64,000 bases of DNA from Mesorhizobium sp. (GTDB lineage: Bacteria > Pseudomonadota > Alphaproteobacteria > Rhizobiales > Rhizobiaceae): NCBI RefSeq assembly GCF_004963255.1, contig NZ_SUGA01000001.1:62001-126000 (forward strand), read 5' to 3'. Under the pieces are notes generated by a model. That model saw only the letters and a program-made list of their open reading frames with translations, was not told the DNA's origin and did not search any database. This document shows, in pieces, positions 1-9,315 of the stretch. A program made the translations under genes and the position numbers. Numbering within the stretch: position 1 is the first letter of the stretch; the number at the start of each line of letters is the position of its first letter.

Positions 1-141
1 GAGCGCGATGACATCGCCGAGCTCCCGCGCACGGACCGCGAGGTTGGCGATGTTTTCCGTGTGCAGGTCGCGAATCTGGGCGCGCACACCATCGAAGGCA
101 TAGCGCGCGCTGGACGATGTCTGGGGCAACACAAACGACAA
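1..141 (-). CDS. Partial unidentified protein, N-terminal end at the window edge
   Basis: An open frame on the minus strand runs off the left edge. It has strong GC at third codon positions and protein-like composition: it begins LSFVLPQTSSSARYAF and later reads IANLAVRARELGD. I chose a TTG start at 141-139 because a strong Shine-Dalgarno (GGGAGGGG, complement of 151-158) lies 9 bases upstream. A MarR-type palindrome at 252-265 sits about 110 bases upstream, so this gene may be part of the same regulon as the neighbours. Only about 47 residues are visible and I do not recognise the family. Confidence 0.4.
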   Translation of the reverse strand, partial: MSFVLPQTSSSARYAFDGVRAQIRDLHTENIANLAVRARELGDVIAL

Positions 142-251
142 GGACTGAAACCCCTCCCACCCGGGCGATGACGGACTGACAGGAAAACCCCTCTGCCGCG
201 GCAGCCGCCATCAGGATGCTATCCAAAGCGCCGCGTATTTCAAGGCAAAAG

Positions 252-265
252 TTTTAAGCTTAAAA
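252..265. promoter_or_regulatory. Palindromic operator 1 of the catabolic regulon
   Basis: The sequence TTTTAAGCTTAAAA is a perfect 14-base palindrome in an otherwise GC-rich region. It lies in the gap between the end of the aldolase gene and the start of the leftward partial gene, so it probably controls the latter. The same core recurs at 1135, 8581 and 16259, always in promoter regions of this locus. Binding by one of the two MarR proteins encoded here is inferred. Confidence 0.6.
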
Positions 266-315
266 AGTTCGGCGCGCCTGTGGCCCCCGCTGATACGCCT
301 CGGGTCGCTTCCGCT

Positions 316-1077
316 TTACGCCAACTCATCCCGCGCGGCGGCAGAATTGGCCGCCGCGCCGGCGCCAAGAAACATCGTGTCGCTGGCCAGCACGAAGAAG
401 CTCGCGCCGAGGGCGCCCCACCGGCCGACATTCTGCGGGCTGGCGCAGAATATGCCGGCGGTCCGGCCCTGCGCCAACGTCGCGCCGATGATCGTCCTGA
501 TCGCCGCATTGAGCTTCTCCGTGCCGGCAGGTCCGATCGCATCGATCGACACCGAGAGATCGCCGGGGCCGACGAAGATCAAGTCGATGCCGTCCACGGC
601 TGCGATTGCTTCGATGTTGGCGAGACCTTCCGCCGTCTCGACCTGGACCGCGACGACGATCCGCTCATTGGCGACGGCAAGATATTCGGGAATGCGATAG
701 CCATAGCCGGCGGCGCGTCCGGGACCGACGCCGCGCTCGCCGAGCGGCGGATAGCGCGAGGCCTTCACGGCGAGAGCAGCTTGCGCGGCGGTCGAGACAC
801 GCGGCACGAGCACGCCCTGCGCGCCGCTGTCCAGCGCCGCTTGAATGGCTTCCGGCGCATGGCCGGGAACGCGCACCATGGCCGGCACGCGATGCACGTC
901 GGCCGACCGCACCATGGTTTCGATCATCTCGCGCGAGATCTGCGCATGCTCCCAGTCGATGCACAGGAAATCGAGCCCGGACGACGCCATGACTTCGACG
1001 GCGACCGGATGGGGGATAGCGGCAAAGGACCCGACGAGGTTGGTCCTGCTGATGCATTTCTGGCGGAACTCGCTCAT
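316..1077 (-). CDS. HpcH/HpaI-family class II aldolase
   Basis: This 253-residue protein belongs to the HpcH/HpaI family of divalent-metal aldolases, which cleave 4-hydroxy-2-oxo acids to pyruvate plus an aldehyde. The family landmarks are visible: DWEHAQ with the catalytic His near residue 44, VPRVSTA, the metal-binding Glu in QVETAEGL and the metal-binding Asp in GPGDLSVS. The length is typical. An AAAGGGG ribosome site precedes the ATG. It is divergent from the flavin monooxygenase gene, with palindrome 2 between them. A role in splitting a carbonyl side chain or a late ring-cleavage product of the aromatic pathway is inferred; the true substrate cannot be read from sequence. Confidence 0.88.
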   Translation of the reverse strand: MSEFRQKCISRTNLVGSFAAIPHPVAVEVMASSGLDFLCIDWEHAQISREMIETMVRSADVHRVPAMVRVPGHAPEAIQAALDSGAQGVLVPRVSTAAQAALAVKASRYPPLGERGVGPGRAAGYGYRIPEYLAVANERIVVAVQVETAEGLANIEAIAAVDGIDLIFVGPGDLSVSIDAIGPAGTEKLNAAIRTIIGATLAQGRTAGIFCASPQNVGRWGALGASFFVLASDTMFLGAGAAANSAAARDELA

Positions 1078-1134
1078 GCCGATCCCCTTTCATGTTGCCC
1101 AATCCATATCCGCAAACGACGACGACGCGAAGCT

Positions 1135-1150
1135 ATTTCAGGCTTGAAAT
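1135..1150. promoter_or_regulatory. Palindromic operator 2, aldolase/flavin monooxygenase divergent promoter
   Basis: ATTTCAGGCTTGAAAT has perfect 6-base arms (ATTTCA/TGAAAT) and matches the core of the other three sites. It lies 58 bases upstream of the aldolase start and 49 bases upstream of the monooxygenase start. One bound repressor dimer could therefore control both directions. The protein that binds it is inferred. Confidence 0.6.
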
Positions 1151-1198
1151 ATTTTCACGCCGGCCTAGCGTGTGGCGTTCCGCCCGAGAGTTTCCAAG

Positions 1199-2290
1199 AT
1201 GATCAAAGCGCATCCCTTGCATGGCCCGAACAGACTGAAGCTAGGCGTGTTCTCGACCAACGCGGATGGCGGGCTTGCCATCACCGATGTGCCGGAGCGC
1301 TGGACGGCAAGCTGGCAGGACAATCTGACGGCGGCCCAGATCGCCGACCGCGCCGGGCTGGAATTCATACTTCCGATCGCGCGCTGGCGCGGCTTCGGCG
1401 GCCGCAACAAGGTGCGCGAATTCTCCTTCGAGACCTTTACCTGGGCGGCAGCCCTTGCCGCGTCGACCGAGCAGATCGGCCTGTTCATGACGGTGCACGT
1501 GCCGCTGGTGCATCCGCTCTACGCCGCCAAGGCGCTGGCGACGGTCGACCATATCAGCCAGGGGCGCGCGGGGCTCAACATCGTCTGCGGCTGGAACCCG
1601 AAGGAGTTCGGCATGTTCGGTACGCCGCTGGTCGAAAAGGGGTATGACCAGGCGGCGGAATGGATCGAGATCCTGGAGCGGCTCTACACATCGAGCGAGC
1701 CGCTCGATTATGAGGGCGCCTATTATCGTCTGAAGGAGGCGGTGAGCCGGCCGACCAGTCTTCAGGTGCCGCGCCCAGTGACAATGAACGCCGCTTTCGG
1801 CGGCCCGGGCCGGGATTTCGCCGCCGCCCGATGCGACTACCTGTTCACGACCTTTTCGGAAATGGCCGATGCCGGCAAGCATGTCGCCGATATCGGCGAG
1901 CGTGCCGCCAAGGCAGGCCGCGACGTCGGCGTCTATACGGTGGCGCATGTGGTGTGCCGCCCGACGATGGAAGAGGCGCAGGCCTATTACACGCGCTATG
2001 CCGTCACGATGGCCGACCACGAGGCGGTCGATGCGCACATGGCCGGCAAGAAGGAATTCTCGCAGTCGCACGACCAGCACGCCTATGACCGCTATCGCCA
2101 GCGCTTCGCCGGCGGCGCCGGAACCTACCCGCTGATCGGCACCCCTGAAACGATCGCGGCCGACATGGCCGAAATAGCTGGGCATGGCTACCAGGGCATC
2201 GCGCTGTCCTTCGTCAACTACACGCAGGAACTGCCCTATTTCTGCGATCACGTTCTGCCGCTGCTGAAGCAGGCCGGGCTGCGTCAGTAG
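1199..2290 (+). CDS. LLM-class flavin-dependent monooxygenase, RutA/SsuD-like
   Basis: This 363-residue bacterial-luciferase-fold protein belongs to the group of FMNH2-dependent monooxygenases that includes RutA, SsuD and SfnG. Typical segments are KLGVFSTNADGG at the N terminus, ARWRGFGG, HISQGRAGLNIVCGWNPKEF in the middle, and a C-terminal PLIGTPETIAADMAE block. A GTG start at 1172 is possible, but the ATG at 1199 gives the normal family N terminus. It converges tail to tail with the RidA gene, with no bases between the stops. The RutA-RidA pairing recalls RutA/RutC of pyrimidine ring opening, but here the context is aromatic CoA catabolism. The substrate is unknown. Confidence 0.88.
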   Translation: MIKAHPLHGPNRLKLGVFSTNADGGLAITDVPERWTASWQDNLTAAQIADRAGLEFILPIARWRGFGGRNKVREFSFETFTWAAALAASTEQIGLFMTVHVPLVHPLYAAKALATVDHISQGRAGLNIVCGWNPKEFGMFGTPLVEKGYDQAAEWIEILERLYTSSEPLDYEGAYYRLKEAVSRPTSLQVPRPVTMNAAFGGPGRDFAAARCDYLFTTFSEMADAGKHVADIGERAAKAGRDVGVYTVAHVVCRPTMEEAQAYYTRYAVTMADHEAVDAHMAGKKEFSQSHDQHAYDRYRQRFAGGAGTYPLIGTPETIAADMAEIAGHGYQGIALSFVNYTQELPYFCDHVLPLLKQAGLRQ

Positions 2291-2686
2291 TCAGTCCGGT
2301 ATGACCGCGGTCGCCTGGATCTCGACCTTGGCGCGCTCCTCGACCAGCGCCACCACCTGCATGGCCGCCATCGCCGGAAAGTGCCGGCCGATCACGGCGC
2401 GATAGGCCTCGCCGATGCCTTTGAGGTTACCGACATATTCGGCCTTGTCGGTGAAATACCAGGTCATCGAGGTGATGTGCCGCGGCTCCCCGCCGGCCTC
2501 AGTCAGCACGGCGACAATATTGGCGAGCGTCTGGCGCACCTGGCCGACGAAGTCGTCGGTCTCGAATTTGCACTCGGCGTTCCAGCCGACCTGACCGCCG
2601 ATAAAGACAAGCCGGCCACGCGCGGCCACGCCATTGGCATAGCCGACCGGTTTGGCCCAGCCTTCAGGCTGCAGGATGGTGTGCAT
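2291..2686 (-). CDS. RidA family (YjgF/YER057c/UK114) enamine/imine deaminase
   Basis: This protein of about 131 residues is recognisable by MHTILQPEGWAKPVGYANGV, the VFIGGQVGW segment and the C-terminal catalytic-pocket region VEIQATAVI. RidA proteins hydrolyse reactive enamines and imines to ketones and ammonia. I chose the ATG at 2686 because GGGGGAGAC lies directly before it; a longer frame reaches 2725. It is the last gene of the unit led by the 2-aminobenzoyl-CoA monooxygenase/reductase. That enzyme class yields a 2-amino-cyclohexene (enamine) thioester, so RidA plausibly releases the amino group from it. This role is inference from chemistry and context. Confidence 0.88.
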   Translation of the reverse strand: MHTILQPEGWAKPVGYANGVAARGRLVFIGGQVGWNAECKFETDDFVGQVRQTLANIVAVLTEAGGEPRHITSMTWYFTDKAEYVGNLKGIGEAYRAVIGRHFPAMAAMQVVALVEERAKVEIQATAVIPD

Positions 2687-2721
2687 GTCTCCCCCCATTT
2701 CAGATGCGGTTGGCAAAGGTT

Positions 2722-3870
2722 TCACGCCGCGCCCATGACCTGTCTGGCGATCACCACCTTCTGCACGTCGGACGCTCCCTCATAGATGCGTAGCGCCCTT
2801 ATTTCGCGATAGAGGCTCTCGACGATATGGCCCTTGCGCACGCCGTCGCCGCCATGCAGTTGCACCGCCTTGTCGATCACCTCTTGCGCCTTGTCGGTGG
2901 CGAAGAGCTTTGCCATGGCGGCTTCGCGCGTCACCCGCGGTGCGCCCATGTCCTTGGTCCAGGCGGCGCGGTAGATGAGCAGCGCGGCCGCGTCGACATC
3001 GAGCGCCATCTCGGCGATGTGGCCCTGCACCATCTGCAACTCCGCCATCGGCGCACCGAAGAGTTTGCGTTCCGCAGCGCGCTTGACGCTCTCGTCCAGC
3101 GCGCGCCGCGCGAAACCAAGCGCCGCAGCGCCCACCGTCGAGCGGAAGACGTCGAGCACCGACATGGCGATGCGGAAACCGTCGCCGGGCTTGCCGATCA
3201 GGGCGGAAGCCGGAATGCGGACAGTGTCGAAGGACAGCCGCGCCAGCGGGTGAGGGGCAATGACCTCGAGCCGTTCGGCTATGCCGAGACCCTTCGTGTC
3301 GGCCGGCACGATGAAGGCGGAAATCCCCTTGGCGCCGGGCGCCTCGCCGGTGCGGGCGAAGACGACATAGAGGTCGGCGATGCCGCCATTGGAGATCCAG
3401 GTCTTTTCACCCGAGAGGATGTAGTTGTCGCCGTTTCGCGTGGCCGTCATTTCCATGTTGGCGACGTCCGATCCCGAGCGCGGCTCCGACAGCGCAAAGG
3501 CCGAGATCGCATCGCCGGCTCGCGTCCTTTCCAGCCAGCGCTGCTGCTCCGGCGTGCCGAACAGCGAGATCGCGCCGGTGCCGAGACCCTGCATGGCGAA
3601 GGCGAAGTCGGCGAGCCCGTCATGCCGCGCCAGCGTCTCGCGTGTGATGCAAAGCGTGCGCACATCGAGCGGTCCAGGGTTGGCAAGGTCGAGCGCCGTC
3701 GGCTTCAGCCAGCCGTCGCGGCCGAGCTTGGCCACCAGCGCGCGGCAGGAGGCGTCCACGTCGTGGTGATCGACGGGGAGATTCTTGGCGCACCAGGCGT
3801 CGAGGCGTTCGGCAAGTGCGCGGTGACGGTCCTCGAAGAAGGGCCAGTTGAGGAAGGAACGGTCAGGCAT
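2722..3870 (-). CDS. Acyl-CoA dehydrogenase
   Basis: This 382-residue flavoprotein of the acyl-CoA dehydrogenase family oxidises an acyl-CoA to the 2,3-enoyl-CoA and passes electrons to ETF. The conserved blocks are present: [12 protein letters not shown] (FAD/substrate loop), [22 protein letters not shown], and the C-terminal [33 protein letters not shown]. The catalytic base is probably the Glu of YEGASD. It starts at 3870 and follows a palindromic repeat that separates it from the crotonase gene. It lies 35 bases upstream of ridA and is likely cotranscribed. It should serve the beta-oxidation-like tail of the pathway. Confidence 0.9.
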   Translation of the reverse strand: MPDRSFLNWPFFEDRHRALAERLDAWCAKNLPVDHHDVDASCRALVAKLGRDGWLKPTALDLANPGPLDVRTLCITRETLARHDGLADFAFAMQGLGTGAISLFGTPEQQRWLERTRAGDAISAFALSEPRSGSDVANMEMTATRNGDNYILSGEKTWISNGGIADLYVVFARTGEAPGAKGISAFIVPADTKGLGIAERLEVIAPHPLARLSFDTVRIPASALIGKPGDGFRIAMSVLDVFRSTVGAAALGFARRALDESVKRAAERKLFGAPMAELQMVQGHIAEMALDVDAAALLIYRAAWTKDMGAPRVTREAAMAKLFATDKAQEVIDKAVQLHGGDGVRKGHIVESLYREIRALRIYEGASDVQKVVIARQVMGAA

Positions 3871-3907
3871 GTTTGCCTCCGCAGTTCCGCGAGGTTTGCG
3901 CTCCACG

Positions 3908-4067
3908 GCGCCCCCCTCTGTCCTGCCGGACATCTCCCCCACAAGGGGGGAGATCAGACGTCGCCCACGATTTCGCCAATTGCCGGCGTTGCAAGGTTGG
4001 AGCCGGCGCCGGAACTGCCAATCTCCCCCCAAGTGGGGGAGATGTCCGGCAGGACAGAGGGGGGCGC
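3908..4067. repeat. Palindromic intergenic mosaic element inside the catabolic operon
   Basis: The ends are inverted copies at least 27 bases long, starting GCGCCCCCCTCTGTCCTGCC and matching the complement of the right end exactly. Internal inverted CTCCCCC/GGGGGAG blocks flank a unique centre. The layout resembles rhizobial intergenic mosaic elements. It sits between the crotonase and acyl-CoA dehydrogenase genes on the same strand and would fold into a long hairpin in the operon mRNA, so it may lower downstream expression or set RNA stability. Confidence 0.75.
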
Positions 4068-4107
4068 TGTCCCGCCAGCGTGTCCGTCTCGAGCGAAGAC
4101 AACATCC

Positions 4108-4920
4108 TCAATTCCCCTCGAACACCGGCTTTTCCTTCGCCACGAACGCCTTGTAGGCCCGCTCGAAATCGCCGGTCTGCATGCAGATCGCTTGCGCCTG
4201 CGCTTCCGCCTCGATCGCCTGGTCGAGGCCCATCGACCATTCCTGATTGAGCTGCGTCTTGGTGATGCCGTGCGCGAAGGTCGGGCCGGAGACGATGCGC
4301 GCCGCCATGTCGAGCGCGTCGGCCTCCAACGCGGCCGCATCTACAAGCCGGTTGTAGAAACCCCAGCGCTCGCCCTCGGTGGCGCTCATCGTGCGGCCGG
4401 TGTAGAGCAGCTCGGCGGCGCGGCCCTGGCCGATGATGCGCGGCAGGATCGCGCAGGCGCCCATGTCGCTGCCGGCGAGCCCGACGCGGGTGAACAGGAA
4501 GGCCGTCTTTGCTTCCGGGGTGGCGATGCGGATGTCGGAGGCCATGGCGATGATCGCGCCAGCGCCGACAGCCACGCCGTCGACGGCGGAGATGATGGGT
4601 TTGCCGCAATTCAGCATCGCCTTGACGAAATCGCCGGTCATGCGCGTGAAGGCCAGCAACTGCTTCATATCCATCTTGACCAGCGGCCCGATGATGTCGT
4701 GGACATCGCCGCCCGAGCAGAAATTGCCGCCATTGGGCAGGAACACGACGGCGTCGACATCCTCGGCATAGACCAGGTCGCGAAACGTGTCGCGCAGCTC
4801 GGCATAGCTGTCGAAGGTCAGCGGGTTCTTGCGCTCGGGTCGGTCGAGCCGGATTTTCGCGACTTTGCCTTCGACCTCCCAGAGAAAATGCTTCGGCTTG
4901 AGCTTTGCCATGGCGTTCAT
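4108..4920 (-). CDS. Enoyl-CoA hydratase/isomerase family (crotonase)
   Basis: This 270-residue crotonase-fold protein has the oxyanion-hole segments [13 protein letters not shown] and [22 protein letters not shown]. In [19 protein letters not shown] the usual second catalytic Glu is replaced, so simple hydration is not certain. In the 2-aminobenzoyl-CoA context it could hydrate an enoyl-CoA or act like a 2-oxocyclohexanecarboxyl-CoA ring-opening hydrolase. The ATG at 4920 overlaps the MarR stop codon (ATGA) and has GGGAGGGA just upstream; a second in-frame ATG lies at 4911. It is the fourth gene of the unit. Confidence 0.87.
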   Translation of the reverse strand: MNAMAKLKPKHFLWEVEGKVAKIRLDRPERKNPLTFDSYAELRDTFRDLVYAEDVDAVVFLPNGGNFCSGGDVHDIIGPLVKMDMKQLLAFTRMTGDFVKAMLNCGKPIISAVDGVAVGAGAIIAMASDIRIATPEAKTAFLFTRVGLAGSDMGACAILPRIIGQGRAAELLYTGRTMSATEGERWGFYNRLVDAAALEADALDMAARIVSGPTFAHGITKTQLNQEWSMGLDQAIEAEAQAQAICMQTGDFERAYKAFVAKEKPVFEGN

Positions 4921-5381
4921 TCGCGTCCCTCCCAATTGCTGCGGAACGATTTCAGCATGCCGGTGAGCCGCTTCGCTTCCTCCTCGCTGACACCGCCGAG
5001 CAGCTCGCCGACCCAGCCCTCATGCACGGCCGCGATCCTCGCGAAAGCTTTGCTGCCTTCCTCGGTCAGCCGCACCATCGAGGTGCGGCGGTCGCCGTTG
5101 CGGCGCGCGCGCGTCACCAGCCCTTCCGAAACCAGCCGGTCGACGATGCCCGTCACATTGCCGTTCGACACCAGAAGGAAGCGCGACAGGTCGCTCATCA
5201 GCATCCCTTCCGGCACGCGATAGAGCGCCGCCATCACGTCGAAGCGCGGCAGCGTGGTGTCGAATTCCTTCTTCAGCCGTTCGCGCAGTTCCGCCTCGAT
5301 GGTGCGCGAGGCGCGCAGCAGGCGGATCCACAGCCGCAGCCTCTCCTTGCCCGGCCCGGTGGAGGTCGGTCCCGCTACCAT
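4917..5381 (-). CDS. MarR-family transcriptional regulator (operon-internal)
   Basis: This 154-residue protein has a MarR winged helix. Helices run through [20 protein letters not shown], the recognition region is [21 protein letters not shown], and the wing is [19 protein letters not shown]. MarR proteins usually repress aromatic-catabolism genes and are released by pathway ligands, often CoA thioesters. The gene overlaps its neighbours at both ends (ATG inside the SDR 3' end, TGA overlapping the crotonase ATG), so it is made from the same mRNA it is likely to control. The palindromes at 252, 1135, 8581 and 16259 are its most plausible targets. Confidence 0.9.
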   Translation of the reverse strand: MVAGPTSTGPGKERLRLWIRLLRASRTIEAELRERLKKEFDTTLPRFDVMAALYRVPEGMLMSDLSRFLLVSNGNVTGIVDRLVSEGLVTRARRNGDRRTSMVRLTEEGSKAFARIAAVHEGWVGELLGGVSEEEAKRLTGMLKSFRSNWEGRE

Positions 5382-6148
5382 GTCTCGCCTCCGGAAATGG
5401 AGATTGCCTGTCCGGTGATCGATCCCGCCGCATCGCTGCACAGCCACAGCACCGCGTCTGCGACCTCGTCCGGCTGGATGAAACGCCCCTGCGGGTTCAC
5501 GGACGACAGGCTCTGCCTTACTTCCTCTGCCGAACGCCCGGTCTTCTCAACGATGCGTCGGACAGATTCCTCCAGCATGTCGGTCTCGACGAAACCGGGG
5601 CAGACCGCATTGACGGTAACGCCTGACTTGGCGGTCTCGGCGGCCAAGGCGCGCATGAGCCCGACGACGCCATGCTTGGCAGCGACGTAAGGCGCAACAT
5701 AGGCGTAGCCTTTCAGCCCGGCGGTCGAGGCAACGAAGACGATACGGCCTGCCTTTCGCGCGAGCATGCCGCCGAGCGCCGGCTTCACCGTCAGGAAGGC
5801 GCCGGTGAGATTGACGTCGAGCGTACGCTGCCAGTCGGCCAAAGACGTCTTGTGCGCCGGCGCGCTGCCCGCCATACCGGCATTGGCGACGACGATGTCG
5901 AACGGTCCGCGCGCCACCTCGGCCTGCTGATAAAGGGCCCCCATCGACGCCTCATCGGTGACGTCGGCGGCAATGCCGAGGATGTGATCGTCTTCGCGAG
6001 CCACTTTGGCAAGCTCCGCCTCGCGCCGCCCGCAGATGGTGACATTCACCCCAGCTTCCGCCAGCGCCAGCGCGATGGCCTTGCCGACGCCGGAGCCGCC
6101 GCCGGTGACCAGCGCATGCTTGCCCTCGATTGCCCGCGCGGCGCTCAT
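5375..6148 (-). CDS. Short-chain dehydrogenase/reductase (3-hydroxyacyl-CoA type)
   Basis: This 257-residue classical SDR has the cofactor loop [15 protein letters not shown] at the fourth strand, catalytic Ser in FVASTAG, and Tyr/Lys in PYVAAKHGV (YxxxK). It ends in the usual ISISGGETW. The ATG at 6148 overlaps the stop of the upstream monooxygenase/reductase gene. By context it probably oxidises a 3-hydroxyacyl-CoA or alicyclic hydroxyl intermediate with NAD+ in the aromatic pathway. The substrate is inferred. Confidence 0.9.
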   Translation of the reverse strand: MSAARAIEGKHALVTGGGSGVGKAIALALAEAGVNVTICGRREAELAKVAREDDHILGIAADVTDEASMGALYQQAEVARGPFDIVVANAGMAGSAPAHKTSLADWQRTLDVNLTGAFLTVKPALGGMLARKAGRIVFVASTAGLKGYAYVAPYVAAKHGVVGLMRALAAETAKSGVTVNAVCPGFVETDMLEESVRRIVEKTGRSAEEVRQSLSSVNPQGRFIQPDEVADAVLWLCSDAAGSITGQAISISGGETW

Positions 6149-8439
6149 ACTTTCAGCCCCGCGGCTGCTTCGCGCTCGGCCAGCCGGTAGATCTGGTCGC
6201 GTCCGGGCAGATAGGGATCCGGCCATTTGACGCCACGGTCGCCGAGCGTCACCGCCGCATGCAGCGTCCAATAGGGGTCTGCCAGATGGGGCCGCGCCAG
6301 CGCCACAAGATCGGCGCGGCCTGCCATCAGGATCGAGTTGGCATGGTCCGGCTCGTAGATGTTGCCGACCGCCATGGTCGCCATGCCGACCTCGTTGCGG
6401 ATGCGGTCGGAGAACGGCGTCTGGAACATGCGGCCATAGACTGGTTTGGCGGCGATGGACGTCTGTCCGGCCGAGACGTCGCAGAGATCGACGCCAGCTT
6501 CGCGCAGCAGCTTTGCGATCTCGACGGCGTCCGCCGGTGTCACGCCTTCGATCCCGACCCAGTCATTGGCCGAGATGCGCATCGAGATCGGCTTTTCCGC
6601 CGGCCACACCGCGCGCACCGCATGAAAAATCTCCAGCGGATATCGCATGCGGTTTTCCAGCGAGCCGCCATAGTCGTCGGTGCGGCGATTGGTTAGCGGC
6701 GTGATGAAGGCCGACAGCAGATAGCCATGCGCGGCATGGATCTCCAGCATGTCGAAGCCGCAACGCCCGGCCATCTGAGCTGAGGCGACAAACTGATCGC
6801 GGACCAGATCCATGTCGGCGCGGTCCATCGCCTTCGGCACCTGGTTCTGCGGCGACCACGCCACGGCCGACGGCGCCATCACCGGCCAGTTGCCGGAAGG
6901 CAACGGCACGTCGGTTCCTTCCCAGCCGACGCGGGTCGAGCCCTTGGCGCCGGAGTGGCCGATCTGGGCGCAGATCTTGGCCTCCGTTTCGGCATGGACG
7001 AAATCGACCAGCCGTTTCCAGGCGACCTCATGTTCGGGCTTGTAGAAGCCGGGGCATCCGGGCGTGATGCGCCCTTCCGGGCTGACGCAGGTCATCTCGA
7101 TATAGAGCAGGCCCGCGCCGCCCTTGGCGCGCTCGGCATAGTGAGCAAAATGCCAGTCGGTCGGGCAGCCGTCGACCGCCTTGTACTGCGCCATCGGCGA
7201 GACGACGATGCGGTTGGCGAGCGCCATGTCGCGCAGCCTGAACGGTGCGAACATCGGCGCGCGGCGCAGCATGTTGCCGCCGGCGCCGGCCTTGCGCTGG
7301 AACCACTCCTCGGCGCCCGCCAGCCATTCGGCGTCGCGCAGGCGAAGGTTCTCATGGCTGATGCGCTGCGAGCGGGTGAGCAGCGAATAGTTGAACTGAA
7401 CTGGATCAAGTCCGAGATATCGTTCGACTTCCTCGAACCATTCGAGCGAGTTGCGCGCCGCCGATTGCAGCTTGAGCACCTCGGTGCGCCGCGCATCCTC
7501 ATATTTGCGGAAGGCCGCCTCGAGGTTGGGCTCGGTTTCGACATAGTCGGCCAGCGCCACGGCGCTTTCGAGCGCAAGCTTGGTGCCGGAACCGATCGAG
7601 AAATGCGCCGATGCCGCAGCATCGCCCATCAGCGCCAGGTTCTTGTAAGACCAGCGCTCGCACAACACGCGGGGGAAATTGATCCAGGCCGAACCCCTGA
7701 TGTGGTTGGCGTTGGTCATCAGCGGATGGCCGCCGAGGTGCTTCGCAAAAATGCGTTCGCAGGCCGCTATCGATTCCTGCTGTGTCATCTGGCCGAAGCC
7801 GAAGGCGCTCCAGGTCTGCTCGCTGCATTCGACGATGAAGGTCGCCGTCTCGCTGTCGAACTGGTAGGCATGCGCCCACACCCAGCCATGCTCCGTCTTC
7901 TCGAAGATGAAGGTGAAGGCATCGTCGAATTTCTGCGTCGTGCCGAGCCACACGAACTTGCATTTGCGTGTGTCGATGTCGGGCTTGAAGACATCGGCGA
8001 AAGTGGCGCGGGATTTCGAGTTCAACCCATCCGAAGCAACCACCAGGTCGTGCGTTTCCATGAAGGGCCTGGGATCGGAAATCTCGGTCTCGAACTGCAG
8101 CTTGATGCCGAGCTCGCGAGCGCGACGCTGCAGGAGGATCAGCAGCCGCTTGCGGCCGATGCCGCAGAAGCCATGGCCGGAAGACACGGTGCGCACGCCG
8201 TCATGGATGACCGCGATGTCGTCCCAATAGGCGAAGTGTTTCTTGATCCAGACGGCGCTGACCGGGTCGTTCCTGGTCAGGTTCTCGAGCGTCTCCGCCG
8301 ACAGCACCACGCCCCAGCCGAACGTGTCGTCCGGGCGGTTGCGTTCATACACCGTCACCTCATGCGCGGCATCGCGCAGCTTCAGCGAGATGGCAAAGTA
8401 GAGTCCGGCCGGTCCGCCGCCGAGAACCGCAACCTTCAT
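6145..8439 (-). CDS. Two-domain 2-aminobenzoyl-CoA monooxygenase/reductase (salicylyl-CoA 5-hydroxylase-like)
   Basis: This 764-residue fusion has an N-terminal class A flavin monooxygenase (Rossmann motif [13 protein letters not shown] at residues 7-19, FAD-binding [16 protein letters not shown] near 285). Its C-terminal half is an Old Yellow Enzyme domain from about residue 390 ([42 protein letters not shown]). This architecture is known from aerobic 2-aminobenzoyl-CoA monooxygenase/reductase. That enzyme hydroxylates and then reduces the ring of anthraniloyl-CoA to 2-amino-5-oxocyclohex-1-enecarboxyl-CoA. It is the first gene of a six-gene unit. Palindrome 3 lies about 145 bases upstream. 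A salicylyl-CoA substrate is the main alternative. Confidence 0.9.
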   Translation of the reverse strand: MKVAVLGGGPAGLYFAISLKLRDAAHEVTVYERNRPDDTFGWGVVLSAETLENLTRNDPVSAVWIKKHFAYWDDIAVIHDGVRTVSSGHGFCGIGRKRLLILLQRRARELGIKLQFETEISDPRPFMETHDLVVASDGLNSKSRATFADVFKPDIDTRKCKFVWLGTTQKFDDAFTFIFEKTEHGWVWAHAYQFDSETATFIVECSEQTWSAFGFGQMTQQESIAACERIFAKHLGGHPLMTNANHIRGSAWINFPRVLCERWSYKNLALMGDAAASAHFSIGSGTKLALESAVALADYVETEPNLEAAFRKYEDARRTEVLKLQSAARNSLEWFEEVERYLGLDPVQFNYSLLTRSQRISHENLRLRDAEWLAGAEEWFQRKAGAGGNMLRRAPMFAPFRLRDMALANRIVVSPMAQYKAVDGCPTDWHFAHYAERAKGGAGLLYIEMTCVSPEGRITPGCPGFYKPEHEVAWKRLVDFVHAETEAKICAQIGHSGAKGSTRVGWEGTDVPLPSGNWPVMAPSAVAWSPQNQVPKAMDRADMDLVRDQFVASAQMAGRCGFDMLEIHAAHGYLLSAFITPLTNRRTDDYGGSLENRMRYPLEIFHAVRAVWPAEKPISMRISANDWVGIEGVTPADAVEIAKLLREAGVDLCDVSAGQTSIAAKPVYGRMFQTPFSDRIRNEVGMATMAVGNIYEPDHANSILMAGRADLVALARPHLADPYWTLHAAVTLGDRGVKWPDPYLPGRDQIYRLAEREAAAGLKV

Positions 8440-8580
8440 ATCTTGCGATCTCCTCTAGGGCAATTCCAGGAAAAGTGCGTAGCGGTTTTCCGTCCGGAAT
8501 TGCGTGAACTCTACAAGATGTCCGGAACCGCCGGATGGGACCAGCGGTTCCGACCGTCAGTATTGCGCCCGGGGCCAATT

Positions 8581-8596
8581 ATTTCAAGCTTAAAGT
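8581..8596. promoter_or_regulatory. Palindromic operator 3, upstream of the monooxygenase/reductase operon
   Basis: The core TTTCAAGCTTAAAG matches the other three sites and is embedded in an AT-rich patch within GC-rich DNA. It is upstream of the leftward gene starting at 8439 and downstream of the VOC gene stop at 8636. It therefore most likely controls the 8439-2291 unit. MarR binding is inferred. Confidence 0.6.
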
Positions 8597-8635
8597 TTTA
8601 TAATTGAACGATGGTTTGGGCGCGGGCGGTTGAGG

Positions 8636-9235
8636 TCATTTGCTCGGATCCTTCGGGCTCCACAACACGGTCTCCGCACCCTTCTCATAGGCCATGCCCT
8701 GCGGGTAGCTGATGGCTTCCAGCTGCAGGCCCCAGGGCGCCTGGAAATAGAGGATGGTCTGGCCGGCCGCGGGTCCTTCCTTCACTGGCAGCGGTCCCAG
8801 CCTCGTCTTCACGCCCTTGGCGTCGAGATAGGCCTTCGCGGCGGCGACGTCGTCGACATAGAAGGCGATGTGGAAACCGCCGATGTCGCTGTTCTTCGGC
8901 GTCAAGTCCTTCTGGTCGGGCGCGGTGTATTTGAACAGTTCGATGTTCGAGCCAGTGCCGCAGCGGACCATGGTGATCTCCTGGATCACCGCCTTCGGAT
9001 CGACGCCGAGCAGGTCCTGCATGAAGGTGCCTTTGTCGTCGGCAAACGGGCCGAACGACATCGCCTTCTTGCAGCCGACGACATCGGTGAAGAAGTCGAC
9101 CGCCTGCTTCATGTCGGGCACGGTGATGCCGGTATGGTCGTGGCCACGCATGCCGGGGATCGAATCCGCCGATGCCGCTCCCATTGCGCTGAACAAGGAG
9201 GCCGCGAGGACCGCTGCCTGGATTGCGTATTTCAT
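8636..9235 (-). CDS. Exported VOC-family (glyoxalase/dioxygenase fold) protein
   Basis: This 199-residue protein starts with a clear Sec signal peptide (hydrophobic run to SAMGAASADS). It continues with a vicinal-oxygen-chelate domain: HDHTGITVPDMKQAVDFFTDVVG, a middle FHIAFYVDDVAAAKAYLDAKG and a C-terminal LYFQAPWGLQLEAIS. These segments supply the usual His/Glu metal ligands. GGAGGGTGAC precedes the ATG at 9235. It is the last gene of the ABC-transporter unit. An exported VOC protein is uncommon; it may act on the substrate in the periplasm, but no reaction can be assigned. Confidence 0.85.
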   Translation of the reverse strand: MKYAIQAAVLAASLFSAMGAASADSIPGMRGHDHTGITVPDMKQAVDFFTDVVGCKKAMSFGPFADDKGTFMQDLLGVDPKAVIQEITMVRCGTGSNIELFKYTAPDQKDLTPKNSDIGGFHIAFYVDDVAAAKAYLDAKGVKTRLGPLPVKEGPAAGQTILYFQAPWGLQLEAISYPQGMAYEKGAETVLWSPKDPSK

Positions 9236-9315
9236 GTCACCCTCCGTTGGCGGGCCTGCTTGTCCTTGCGCACGTCCGAGGCCCACTGGTCGGCGTGCGG
9301 ATATCGAAGCTCAAT

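Noticed and set aside
280..1647. Long plus-strand frame of 455 codons over the aldolase gene
   Set aside because: It is the shadow of the aldolase and flavin monooxygenase genes; its composition is Arg/Ala-rich and has no domain.
2827..5223. 798-codon plus-strand frame
   Set aside because: It overlaps the acyl-CoA dehydrogenase, a palindromic repeat and the crotonase gene on the other strand, all of which have clear motifs.
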